Source: Asparagopsis taxiformis (lineage: Eukaryota > Rhodophyta > Florideophyceae > Bonnemaisoniales > Bonnemaisoniaceae). From it: a stretch of DNA of 64,000 bases. Below are positions 33,302 to 43,507 of this stretch, in pieces. The stretch spans positions 1 to 64,000 of the forward strand of contig JALQPE010002090.1 of assembly GCA_030407315.1 (NCBI GenBank), read 5' to 3'. The notes under the pieces were generated by a model, which was not told the origin of the DNA, did not search any database, and saw only the letters and a list, made by a program, of their open reading frames with translations. Position 1 is the stretch's first letter; every line of letters starts with the position of its first letter. The translations under genes and the position numbers were made by a program.

Positions 33302-35240
33302 CTGTTCAAAATGTGGAAACCAGCGTGGGAAGGTACGCTAAACTACTGCACGGAAATGAAGGAGAAGAGATTGTACGGTGGCGTCCTGTCCGAGCTGAAT
33401 GAACCAGATGCCGCGTTGAGACTAAGAGCAGATTTGAAGCAGACGAGCAAGCTGTCTGAGACGTGTTGTTTTGCCTCCACCGCCCTTGCTAATGCCGCCG
33501 CAGCTTCTGCAAGACAGACAATCTCGCGCGGCTACACTAGTATGCAGATCGTTGACAGGGAGGCTCTGAGCACCGCAAGTCGACGCGGCACCCTGGAAAT
33601 GCCCGTCGACCGACCGTACGAGGAAACAGTCGAGGATGAATCGCAACCTCGCGCCGGCACTAACAGAACTTCTTCCACTATGCTCACTAAAAAGCGTCCA
33701 GCCAGTCTCTGTCCATCGCAAACAGAGCGCCTCGCCCCGAGATGGCATCCTCTCTCTGCAAACCGTTTTTACCACTGGTGTTGATGTTGATGCAAACCCT
33801 CCAAACAAGAGGCAGGGAACCGCTGCACCGTTTCAGAATAATGTATGCGTGTCGCCCGCAATTCACGATCTGCAACAGCACCACAAGCAAATCGAATTCG
33901 ATCAAATTCCCGGCGTTCTTCGTCGTGAGGTTTCTTAACAACTGCCCAATGCTAGGGGAAGAGCAGCACAATTGACTGCCCAACAACGCCAAAAAGCAAT
34001 GGCGCAAGTAGCTGACCGAGGAAATGGCTCGAAATTTCTACCGCAACATGCCGGAGCTACGAAACCCTTGTCGAGAAATGGCCTGCGCTACTTACCCAGG
34101 CAGGGTTCACGGCAAAGTCGAGCGCCGCTGCGAGGCTAGGACAATCGGCGGCGGGACAATATTTCGCATGCGCAAAGTGTCCAACTGAAGGCGGTCGACA
34201 AATATTGCGATTTCTCAGACAGGTTCTGCACAGATTCCGGCTGGCAGTAACACAGTCGGGGAAGGTATACCAGGGTATGCTGACACTGCGAGAGACAAAC
34301 GAGGGTATGTTGTACATGCTCCGTAATAAAATTGAGCATGTTCAGCTATGGCAGGACGGAAACAGTTCGTTGCCAATTGGACAAATGTCTACCAGTGCAC
34401 CTGGTGGCAAGAAGCCGCATGGGAACGTGCAGTCGTCAAGGGGCGGATCGAAAGATGAGCTTGCTGCCAACAACCCGACCGAGAAAGAAAAACAGGTGGA
34501 CGGTGCGCAAATGACCGAACAGATGCATCGCGATACCCAGCTACTTTTGGAGAGATCGGGAATGAAGGACGATGCTGCGCATCGTCTTCGACAACCGTGT
34601 GTCAGGGAGGATTTACAGAAACAAGCTGGAACGCTGCGCATGAATGACAAAGATATCTCCCTCATTCCGGATAAATCTGGCAAGATTGGGGACGGTGCAA
34701 TGCGGCAGAATGGCAATGAAGGCAATGGAAACAGTGGCAACCCTAACCGCACAATGAAAAACTATAGAAACTGGCGGTGGCTCACATACTCGAGAGTCTT
34801 CTGAGGTACCCAATGGCAAACCTTCAGGATTCCCACCACCGCGAGCATGTACCCCTCAGGACACTTATGGATCAGGTACAACTACTGCCAAGCGTGATAA
34901 AGGTAGCAGTGAAGACTTGGATAATCGGTCTAAGAAAAGCGACCCTCTGGCTTCGCGAGGAGGCGGCACTCGGTCCCAAGAAAGCACTGCGTCTGGTGGC
35001 AGCGGTTCGATCGATAAGCGTACATCACAGGGAACGTCATCAGCGGCACCTCGTCGCGGTCGCTGGCAATCTCGTGTTAGAGAAACAGAAGGTGAGCTCA
35101 GCTTTTGTGTGTTCCAGTTGAGGATTCACACCGTTTCTGCAAATACAGCGTCAAGAAAGAGGCCAGATGTCACAGCTTCCGTATTAGAAATTCTAGCTGG
35201 AACCCGCGCACCCACACGTTCGTTTGAGGACTTTTGAAGT
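33302..35240 (+). other. Possible decayed coding region of unknown origin in Gypsy A cargo
   Basis: Several plus-strand frames have low-complexity, disordered composition, such as 34205-34804 (Lys/Gln/Asp-rich) and a frame ending at 35237 with RGGGTRSQESTASGGSGSID. No single frame spans the region and no domain is recognised. It may be a broken host gene encoding a disordered protein, or chance open frames. Confidence 0.25.
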
Positions 35241-35385
35241 GTTTTCAGAAGCTGGTGTACCTGAGGTCACCAACGTTCTACTCAAGTTTTACGCGGAATT
35301 CGTGTTCAAGAAACCTCAAAAGATTGTGTTTGATAGTTCGTCGCCAATTGCATTTTACTGTTTCGCGAGACTTCGAAAATCCTGG

Positions 35386-36370
35386 TCACTTACTGCAACC
35401 ATACTCGGCAAAATTGGGAAAGGGTTGGAGGAGCGGCCGTGGTCGAAAAGAACTCTTCCTCTTCTGACACAGATACACAGCGAGCTGCACATAGGCCTGA
35501 ATCTGCGAAGTTCCGTAGACGATTTTGTGCACCAACACAGCCGTTGATAGTGAATACTCCCTGCTAACGCTGGTGGCTCGTTCACACAGACGTATCGCAC
35601 AAGTGGTGTCTCTTGCGACACCAGGAGTGCCGCTCAGAAGGATTTCCGCGAGTTGTATCATTGCATCTCAGTCGTCCAATCGTTCCTTGCATGTCTGTAG
35701 CAAGCACGCAGCTAGTGCCGCGTTTCGTGGGAGATTGGAAGATCCGTACATCAGCTCGTTGCATATTTCGATAATCGGCATCGGCTCTTCACACAGCTCG
35801 ACGTACATGGTGAACAGACGATTTGCGCGCGACACATCGCGTTTCGGCCGCAGGATATCAGAGATTAGTAATCGAGCGAGCCAGAACATTGCCTCCAGAT
35901 GTTGGCCGACGTCAATGCTCATTTGATAATGGTTCATCGCTCGCAAGGCGTCCATTGGAACGTCTTTCTCGCCGACGTCGTAGATCATTTCCAGCTTGAA
36001 AATCGTTCACGCGTCATTGTCTAGTTGTGCGGCGCGTTGATACAGATCGACGGCTCGTAAGGAATCCTGCTCGCAGAACTTACCGTCGGAATACATGTGT
36101 TCCAGATCGAACATGGCGCCGGGATGGTTGCCTTCGACGACGCAGTGTTGGAACAGTTGCATGGCGCGTCTGCTGTCGAGCATGTTTTCGGAGACGCGTA
36201 GAATGGTTGCGAGACGATACATGGCTCCGATGTGGTTCTACTCCTCGACACAGCGCTCGTATAATTGCTCGGCGGCGTACATGTCGGTTGCGACGCGCAG
36301 ATTGTCGCCGGGACAACTGTACAGCTGCAGTCTTTCCGCTATGGAAAACATGGTGCTTGCACGCTGGCCA
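35386..36370 (-). pseudogene. Sel1-like repeat protein fragment with three in-frame stops
   Basis: One continuous minus-strand frame carries consecutive Sel1/TPR-like units: AEQLYERCVEE, GAMYRLATILRVSENMLDSR, GAMFDLEHMYSDGKFCEQDS, AMFWLARLLISDILRPKRD and AMIQLAEILLSGTPGVARD. It is broken only by stops at 36238-36240 (TAG), 36007-36009 (TGA) and 35668-35670 (TGA). The A-x-x-x-L-(A/G)-x-x-Y spacing and ~36-residue period fit Sel1-like repeats, which form helical solenoids for protein binding. No frame changes are needed, so decay was by point mutation. It lies antisense to Gypsy A gag-pol and is truncated at both ends. Confidence 0.75.
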
Positions 36371-36434
36371 ACGATTGCGCGGCGTTGCTTTCGTCTATTT
36401 GGCATCGTTTCAACATGATACTTGTGCAGTTGAT

Positions 36435-36720
36435 ATGGTCGGGATCGATGCAAAAATGTATTTCGACGATGCAGATCCGGAAACGGGTACGATGATTGCC
36501 AAACCACGCGAGGTGACTGGAGATGAAATCATTACCGCTAATGAACTTGCCAATGCGCATACGTTCACCACCCGACTACCTGAGGGCTATGATCATATGC
36601 TTGGAGAGCGCGGTGCAATGCTCAGTAAGGGACAAAAAGAAACGTATTTACATTTCCCGAGCACCTGTTTGCAACAAGTGTCGAATATGCATCAAAAGCA
36701 ATCGGCTGAAGTATTGGAGA
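36435..36720 (+). pseudogene. ABC transporter (ABCB/MDR-like) nucleotide-binding domain fragment
   Basis: ELANAHTFTTRLPEGYDHML followed by GERGAMLSKGQKE matches the segment before and at the ABC signature of MDR-type exporters, normally ...GERG-x-x-LSGGQ(K/R)QR. The signature is LSKGQ here. After it the expected RIAIARA continuation appears only in another frame. Walker A and B are absent. It is a short captured fragment with no function. Confidence 0.7.
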
Positions 36721-37020
36721 GCGATGTTCGCCGCCACTCGCTGTTGTTACACCCATTCAGAGAACCACGCGGTAACTCTGCACGCGCACAAAGGGAGTGT
36801 GATTTGAGAGCACATAGCTGCGGTTGGTCAACCCTTGCAATGGATAATCGCTAGTCCGCGGACGTTTCCGAAGAAGCGGTTGCGAACCAGGATGAAAGGC
36901 CGGAGTCATGGTGGAATAGACGCCAGTGGTGTGTGACGTTGGCAGTTCTGAGAAAGATTAATGGTGATGATGAGCGGGAACTACGAGGGACTGGCATGCA
37001 CTCGCAGTAGCTCGAAGACT

Positions 37021-37032
37021 AGGAAGGGAGAA
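37021..37032 (+). other. Gypsy A polypurine tract
   Basis: AGGAAGGGAGAA abuts the 3' LTR. This is the plus-strand primer for reverse transcription. Its position shows the cargo lies inside the element. Confidence 0.85.
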
Positions 37033-37865
37033 TGTGGGACAAAAGCTGAAACGGGCGAGCACTCAATGCATCCGCCAGTAGCTATCGTTTCTCTCCAGCT
37101 GTTTCCTTGCGTAATTTGGAAATTTTCGAAATTGTGTAGAATTGGCGGGCGCACATGCGAGCATGACGAGCGCCACGTGTAGGGTTATTGGTCGTAATAC
37201 ACGTATTGCAATACCACTGCGGCCGCCGGCACGGCCCGCCCCATTGGGCCCTCGGGACGGACCGCTCGGCCCGGTACGCAATTACAAGTAGTGACCCTTC
37301 TCCAATGAGTAAAAGGTAACAAACCCCCTCTAAGGTACCGATCCAAGTCAATCCTAGAGGTGACGCATTGTTTTCGACACTTGTGTCTATCGTTTCCGTC
37401 TTAGGGATTGTTCCGTTCCGCATCACGGCGTGGGTGCGTAACGTACCGTGGTCCCCGGGTTGCCACGGAACGCCAACACGACGTCTACGCGTGTGAGGCT
37501 GATCAAGGTCAACGGTTTCGTCTAAGCGTGAGTGCTCGGAACCGACATACACTGTGTGTCGCGCCGTCCGTTCTGAGTTGACTAACCGCTAAAACGCCCG
37601 CCTGTTTCCGTGATCCGACCTAGCCACCGTTGGCTCGTGTGTCGCCCTGGTGGATTTTCCTCTAAGGGTGATCAAGATCCTTCCGATTCAAACCGCTCTA
37701 CCACCTACCGAGTCGAGGCCAGTGGACGGTCGTCGGCAGTGCGACTACGCTTTACCTCTTCGGGTTAACAAAAGCCAGGAGTGCGAAGCCGCCTCTCCGG
37801 CGACTACTCGAGACGTTTGGACGACTACCCAAGTCATTACGTCTAAACGCCAGTTAAGTCCTACA
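37033..37865 (+). repeat. Gypsy A 3' LTR (833 bp)
   Basis: Same length as 23182-24014. By eye it differs at one base (37757). The TSD GTTAG follows at 37866-37870. Confidence 0.95.
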
Positions 37866-38071
37866 GTTAGGGGACTCAGCATACATGTACTGAACTGGTA
37901 TACCCTTTCCTTCGAGTTTCGAGCGCGGTCTTCGGTATGGTATAGGGCCGATGGTTCCAAATGGGTGTAAGTCGGTGATGTTGGGAGGTTGGACATGCCA
38001 GAGTGTGTAAGGGAGTTCGCCGGTGGCTGAGTGCATTGTGATGTTGTATTTAAATGCAGCATCGCGGACGG
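37866..38071 (-). pseudogene. Copia pol, middle piece between Gypsy A and Gypsy B
   Basis: 201 bp of Copia plus one TSD copy. It codes for DAAFKYNITMHSATGELPYT, LWHVQPPNITDLHPFG and the RSKLEGKG segment found just after the integrase core in Copia elements. The frame is in register with the pieces at 55729-56532 and 21425-23181. Confidence 0.9.
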
Positions 38072-38729
38072 TGTGGAACCACGTTAGTTCTAGATAGCTG
38101 GTACGAGCTACGGACACGCTGTCCTTACGAAACGAAACGAGCAGTCCACCCGCTGGTGTTTGACTGTATGTTAGGTAGAAAGGTAGAGATAGGTTAGCGA
38201 GTAGACACGAGCGTCACGACGCAACAATCCACGTGAGGATTACGTTCGGTAAACGAGGTGGCACGTCACCGGAGGCGCTCTCAACCAAGCCCGGAGGCAC
38301 TACACGCAATCAGCCTTACGTGCGGCGATGGGTAGGGAGTACGCAGCTCGACGGAGACGAGGCCTCGTTAGGCAAAACGTAAACGTAAACGTAGAAGTCA
38401 GTCGTAGACTAGAGCCGTTGCTCGATCGTTGTCTTGTCCCCTTTCCCTCCCGGCACGATGCCAATACCTATATAGCCACGATGGCATCGCTTTACAGTGT
38501 AAACACTGCTCGTAACGTCCCCGAATGGGAAGGGACCTTGTGGGTCACACGTAGGGACCCGTTGGTCCGTTGGCCGTTGCCAATACGTTCGTTGCACACG
38601 TGTGCAGGTTGCGCGCGCGCATGCGCCAGCAATGTTCGTTCATTGCTGTCGCCGGTCGTATCCGGCGAAATTCGAATTCCGCGGAAAAACGTAAATATTT
38701 GCAATTTCGGAATTGCCACGTATACTACA
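38072..38729 (-). repeat. Gypsy B 3' LTR (outer left, 658 bp)
   Basis: It runs TGTGGAACC...ATACTACA on the plus strand. I found no difference from 55071-55728. Next to it (38730-38745, plus) CAGCCCCACCCCCACA is the minus-strand polypurine tract. Confidence 0.95.
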
Positions 38730-38745
38730 CAGCCCCACCCCCACA

Positions 38746-39324
38746 CGTGGACGTCCCGGCCACGCGAGGCCCGTCAGGACGCGCCTGAGACACGGGGCCG
38801 TGGCGCCTTTTCGGGTACAACTGCGGACGTGGCAGTTGTCCCGAAAAATCTCGTTGAAACGTACATGGCCCGGTTGGCTGATCGAATCGCCACGGCGCCG
38901 GAGCGCGCGCGTGCGCTCCGGCTCTTTCGTAATCATCGCGGCCCGCCCGTTGGCGTCGTACGTCAATGCCTCGCTTAGGCGTTTTCCTGCAACGGATGCA
39001 GTGTCCAATTCCACCACGCGGGTGTGCTTCAATTCAGCGCGATACGAGCGCAGGCCGCGGCCTTTTCGTGAATCTGCCAGCGGGCATGTCGACAACGGTC
39101 GTCCGAAGGATATTTAAGCGGCGGCTTAACGTGATAGCGATCGTCGCTCACCCTTCCTCTCACCATCGTCATCCAGGCCGTTGCCTTTCGTTCTCCCTTA
39201 TCCTCTTCCCCCGCTGGGTACTACTACCTCCGTTCCTTTCGTTCTCTTGTTCCGTTTAGCCCGCGTGGCTCTCGTCGTCGTGCTCGTTGCACTCGTCGTA
39301 ATTATCGTGTACAGCGTAACCACG
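38746..39324. other. Leader of antisense gene copy 1
   Basis: It contains ATATTTAAG at 39110-39118, a possible plus-strand TATA box ~215 bp before the ATG at 39325. It is conserved in the second unit (43293-43301). No other feature is recognised. Confidence 0.35.
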
Positions 39325-41553
39325 ATGGTTACGACTCGCAGTACCGATGCTAACACCCCGCGGCCCGCCGGCTCTGCTGGAGGTGGGGCGAGAAACCCTT
39401 CGCAGGGCGCGCCCTCCCTCGTCGGGGCCGGTGCGCCGCCAGCGACGGAAGCGTCCGTCGCGCCCGCCCCATCCGTTAGGGCGGGAGAAGCCGTTGCTTC
39501 GCAGGCCGTCGCCTCTTCGTCTCGCCCGATGGCTCCGTCTCGCCTAGTGGCTTCCGTGACGCCTGCCGAGGCTGCTAGGGCCGTCGCCCCACGTGATGAT
39601 GACGCAACGGCGTCCGACTCGGGGAATTCGTCACCCGTCATTCCGGATGCCGCGGTCCCTTCGATGGGTGTAGCCGCGATGGCAGCGGCCGCTCGTTCGC
39701 GTCGTGCTGTGGCGGCGGCCCGCACGGGCGTGCCTCGTCGTGATGGCTCGCCGCGTTCTCCTCGCCAGGACCCCTCGCCGGAGGGTGGTGACCCCGTTGG
39801 GACAGTCGGCACCGCCTCACGTGGCGGTGCGGCGCTAAACGTAGGCGTCCTGACCCACGCGTGGGCTGCGTTGCCCCGCGTGGGTATCACGGATGACGAT
39901 CTCGCCACGTTGGCTAGAGATCGTCTGGACGCCCGCGCGGTCGTCGACTATATGCGTTCCGCCGAAGATACGTGGGGGCGAGCAGCCGGGCGTCGTTTCG
40001 CCAACGGGCCGCCGGGATCGGAACGTTACCAGATCCCGGCGTCGATACGTTGCGACCGCTCGTGGTTGCGTGACGTCAACGACGCGATCTACGTCGACCG
40101 TATGGACGCATACTTATGGAAGGGGACGCCCGAGGAACCGCCGTTCATCTCGGTGTCGTCCGTATTCGTATGTCCGCGGACACTTTCCGAAAGGCAACGT
40201 GCCGAATGGAAGACTGCTCTCTCGTTGAGCGTCATCTCCAAAAGCGTCGTGTCGTACGATGACCACTTCGCTCTCCGCCACGTGAACGCGGACGACTATC
40301 GTGTGTCGCACGCGTCAGCTCCGTGGGTCGTCCCGAGCGAGCTCTACTTCCCGCCGTTGCCGGATGTAGTAGAGGAGTTTCCGTACCCCCGTGGGTCGTC
40401 CACGTTATTACCACGCGTGGTACATTATTTCACCGATGCCGTGAAGGACGCGCCTGCCCCCGTGAAGGAACGTTTCCTCATGGCCGTGGACATCGAACAC
40501 GCAGCGATGCTCGCGTGCTCGCTATTCGTGGAACGTCGTGTGTTCGGGCGCGCGTGCCTACTGCCGGAGTCCACGTTGGACTTCCTGGCCGATTACGAGA
40601 TGCTTCGTGCAATCCCGGTTGACGGTTCCGACACGTTTGTCTCCGTCACCAGCGCGTTGGCTGAGGTTCGCGGCGCCCTTGCATTGGGGCCGGAGTATCG
40701 GGTTATACGTCCCGATTACGCAAGCGGCGATAACCAGGAGTTCGTCTCCGTTCGTAGCGATGGGGCTTACGTGCCGCGGGTCGCTTCCCGTTCCGAACGC
40801 CGTCGTGGCAATCGTGCCGGTTATTTCGGCGGCCTCGGGGGCAACGAGCGCCCCCGAGGGACACGTTCTGGCCGTCGTGGCCGTCAAAACGAAGCGCCGC
40901 GTGCGCCGGAACCTCGAGAGGTCGTGCCACGCGAGGCTACGGAACAGGGCAACGTTGCCCAGGTCGGTCGTCCGAATGTGGCCACGCCGGCCGAACGCGC
41001 GCCACGCTTCGTGAGCCTGGACGACCGCGTCTCCGATGAGGATGCCCGTCGGCTTCTCGGTACGTCGATGTCCGCTCCGCCTCGTGCGGACGGCTGGGTT
41101 ATCCGTTCCCTCATCTCGTCCGTGGCTCGCGCAGCCGAAGAGTTCAGGGCCCAGACGTTGGACCTGACTGCCCGCTTGGCAACGGAACGCGCGATTTCGG
41201 AGCGTCTCGCCGCGGCGACTCGTAGTTACGCGCCGCCCGTTGGCGTTCGTAATGAACCGTACGGTTACGCGAGTGGCGGCGGCTTCGGCGACCCCGTCGG
41301 GTATGGTCACGCAGCGGCGTACCTGCCACGCGACCCCGCTCCGGCGCGCCCTTCGGATACGCGCAGTCACGGGACTGCGGATCCTTACGCTAGGGATCCC
41401 GCGTCTCGTCGCGAGCGAGCCCCCGTGGTCACGCAGACCGTCGATCCGTACGCGCCGGGCTTCGTTCAGCCCACTCGCAGCCGCAGCCACGATAGCCGCG
41501 GCGAAGGCCCTGGTCCGTATGACCCTGCGGGCAAGCGTTCTCGTCGCTACTAG
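39325..41553 (+). CDS. Antisense gene of Gypsy B, copy 1 (742 aa, unknown function)
   Basis: The ATG at 39325 (MVTTRSTDAN) opens a 742-codon frame running opposite to gag-pol. Residues ~1-165 are Ala/Pro/Ser-rich and disordered. A probable globular domain follows (~165-455) with blocks such as LTHAWAALPRVGITDDDLAT, SIRCDRSWLRDVNDAIYVDR, MDAYLWKGTPEEPPFISVSS and ADYEMLRAIPVDG. Next come an Arg/Gly-rich stretch (SERRRGNRAGYFGGLGGNER), a short helical segment and a Tyr/Pro/Arg-rich tail ending in KRSRRY. The basic stretches could bind nucleic acid. I recognise no family. The near-identical copy in the next unit supports it as coding. A chance open frame in GC-rich DNA is possible, but the length, start and composition argue against that. 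Confidence 0.7.
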   Translation: MVTTRSTDANTPRPAGSAGGGARNPSQGAPSLVGAGAPPATEASVAPAPSVRAGEAVASQAVASSSRPMAPSRLVASVTPAEAARAVAPRDDDATASDSGNSSPVIPDAAVPSMGVAAMAAAARSRRAVAAARTGVPRRDGSPRSPRQDPSPEGGDPVGTVGTASRGGAALNVGVLTHAWAALPRVGITDDDLATLARDRLDARAVVDYMRSAEDTWGRAAGRRFANGPPGSERYQIPASIRCDRSWLRDVNDAIYVDRMDAYLWKGTPEEPPFISVSSVFVCPRTLSERQRAEWKTALSLSVISKSVVSYDDHFALRHVNADDYRVSHASAPWVVPSELYFPPLPDVVEEFPYPRGSSTLLPRVVHYFTDAVKDAPAPVKERFLMAVDIEHAAMLACSLFVERRVFGRACLLPESTLDFLADYEMLRAIPVDGSDTFVSVTSALAEVRGALALGPEYRVIRPDYASGDNQEFVSVRSDGAYVPRVASRSERRRGNRAGYFGGLGGNERPRGTRSGRRGRQNEAPRAPEPREVVPREATEQGNVAQVGRPNVATPAERAPRFVSLDDRVSDEDARRLLGTSMSAPPRADGWVIRSLISSVARAAEEFRAQTLDLTARLATERAISERLAAATRSYAPPVGVRNEPYGYASGGGFGDPVGYGHAAAYLPRDPAPARPSDTRSHGTADPYARDPASRRERAPVVTQTVDPYAPGFVQPTRSRSHDSRGEGPGPYDPAGKRSRRY

Positions 41554-42242
41554 GTCGTTCCTAGGTTAGTTCGTAGGCCACGTCGGCTCTAGCATCGTAT
41601 TGCTTCGTAAACTTCGTCTTGTTTCTTTGCGTAATCGCATGGCTCCGTTGAGCTTCGTAATTTGCGTTTGGCAGGTCGTCTGCAGGAGAGGAGGGGTTTA
41701 GCGTTAAGCCCCTCCCCACAATTTTTTTGTTGTGGCGTCTACCCCGTCGGGTGTCGTATGGCTTACGTAGCCCGTGCTTCGAGTTCGCGGCGGCGCGTGC
41801 CCGTTGGCAGGTTCGTATCACACGCAATTATTCGGCAAAGCGGCGGCGCGTAGCGGCGGCTTTTCACTGCGAGTGGTACGTTAACCTCGGTCTTAGAGCC
41901 CGTTGGCGCGCGTATCATTTAGTAACTAACTCAGGAATCGTTTTCGCCGTCGTTTCTCGTTCGAATAACCCCGTCGGGTGTCGCATTTCGTTGAGCATTC
42001 GAGCTCCTAAGCGCGTAGCACATCGGTGCCGATTTTAATTTTGCTCCGATGAGCTTGGCGGAAAATTCGTCGAACGTCAGACCGACGTGCGCGTGAGTCG
42101 GTTTGACGTTCTACGCCGCGGCGTGTACGCAGTAATTCGTCGCAGTACGTTGCGGTTTCGTTGACGACGTGGTGGCCGGCGGGCTTGGCTTTTCGTATAG
42201 CCGTTGACGTCATTAGCGCCGTCGCGCTTCGCGTTGCCGCGG
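41554..42242. other. Spacer after antisense gene copy 1
   Basis: It matches 45738-46426 closely and ends exactly where LTR b begins, at the sequence GTTGCCGCGG. No gene is recognised. Confidence 0.7.
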
Positions 42243-42912
42243 TGTGGAACCACGTTAGTTCTAGAAGTAGCTGGTACGAGCCAGTGGACACGCTGTCCTT
42301 AACGAAACGAAACGAAACGAGCAGTCCACCCGCTGGTGTTTTGACTGTATTGTTAGAACGGTAGGAAGGTAGAGTGGTTAGCGAGTAGACACGAGCGTCA
42401 CGACGCAACAATCCACGCGAGGATTACGTTAGCACACGAGGTGGTACGTCACCGGAGGCGCTCTCGACCAAGCCCGGAGGCACTACACGCAATCAGCCTT
42501 ACGTGCGGCGATGGGTAGGGAGTACGCAGCTCGACGGAGACGAGGCCTCGTTAGGCAAAACGTAAACGTGAACGTAGAAGTCAGTCGTAGACTAGAGCCG
42601 TTGCTCGATCGTTGTCTTGTCCCCTTTCCCTCCCGGCACGATGCCAATACCTATATGGCCACGATGGCATCGCTTTACAGTGTAAACACTGCTCGTAACG
42701 TCCCCGAATGGGAAAGGACCTTGTGGGTCACACGTAGGGACCCGTTGGTCCGTTGGCCGTTGCCAGTACGTTCGTTGCACACGTGTGCAGGTTGCGCGCG
42801 CGCATGCGCCAGCAATGTTCGTGCATTGCTGTCGCCGGTCGTATCCGGCGAAATTCGAATTCCGCGGAAAAACGTAAATATTTGCAATTTCGGAATTGCC
42901 ACGTATACTACA
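42243..42912 (-). repeat. Gypsy B internal LTR (670 bp)
   Basis: It has the same ends as the outer LTRs (TGTGGAACC...ATACTACA), but several small insertions (for example AGAAGTAG for AGATAG, and an extra GAAAC unit) and substitutions. One of these turns the TATATAG promoter word into TATATGG. It is followed by the same polypurine tract (42913-42928, plus). Confidence 0.95.
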
Positions 42913-43507
42913 CAGCCCCACCCCCACACGTGGACGTCCCGGCCACGCGAGGCCCGTCAGGACGCGCCTGAGACACGGGGCCGTGGCGCCTTTTCGGGTA
43001 CAACTGCGGACGTGGCAGTTGTCCCGAAAAATCTCGTTGAAACGTACATGGCCCGGTTGGCTGATCGAATCGCCACGGCGCCGGAGCGCGCGCGTGCGCT
43101 CCGGCTCTTTCGTAATCATCGCGGCCCGCCCGTTGGCGTCGTACGTCAATGCCTCGCTTAGGCGTTTTCCTGCAACGGATGCAGTGTCCAATTCCACCAC
43201 GCGGGTGTGCTTCAATTCAGCGCGATACGAGCGCAGGCCGCGGCCTTTTCGTGAATCTGCCAGCGGGCATGTCGACAACGGTCGTCCGAAGGATATTTAA
43301 GCGGCGGCTTAACGTGATAGCGATCGTCGCTCACCCTTCCTCTCACCATCGTCATCCAGGCCGTTGCCTTTCGTTCTCCCTTATCCTCTTCCCCCGCTGG
43401 GTACTACTACCTCCGTTCCTTTCGTTCTCTTGTTCCGTTTAGCCCGCGTGGCTCTCGTCGTCGTGCTCGTTGCACTCGTCGTAATTATCGTGTACAGCGT
43501 AACCACG
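42913..43507. other. Leader of antisense gene copy 2
   Basis: Near-identical to 38730-39324, including the TATA-like ATATTTAAG at 43293-43301. Confidence 0.5.

Larger units (their letters stand above)
23182..37865 (+). mobile_element. Gypsy A: Ty3/Gypsy chromodomain retrotransposon with captured cargo
   Basis: The 833-bp LTRs (23182-24014 and 37033-37865; TGTGGGAC...CCTACA) are flanked by the 5-bp TSD GTTAG (23177-23181 and 37866-37870). By eye the LTRs differ at one site (G versus T at 37757), so the insertion is young. Order: LTR, primer site, gag, pol with a C-terminal chromodomain, ~5.9 kb of non-retroelement cargo, polypurine tract, LTR. It sits inside Copia pol. Confidence 0.93.

Noticed and set aside
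36027..36430. Start of the 275-codon plus-strand frame before the ABC fragment
   Set aside because: It is antisense to the Sel1 pseudogene. Only the part after ~36435 resembles an ABC transporter.
38328..38978. Plus-strand frame of 216 codons across the Gypsy B LTR edge, repeated at 42511
   Set aside because: It exists only because the LTR unit is duplicated. It spans LTR and leader and has no domain, and the third LTR copy gives a different end.
40558..41490. 310-codon minus-strand frame inside the antisense gene (also 44742-45674)
   Set aside because: It is a shadow of the longer plus-strand frame in GC-rich DNA. Its composition is Arg-rich with no family resemblance.
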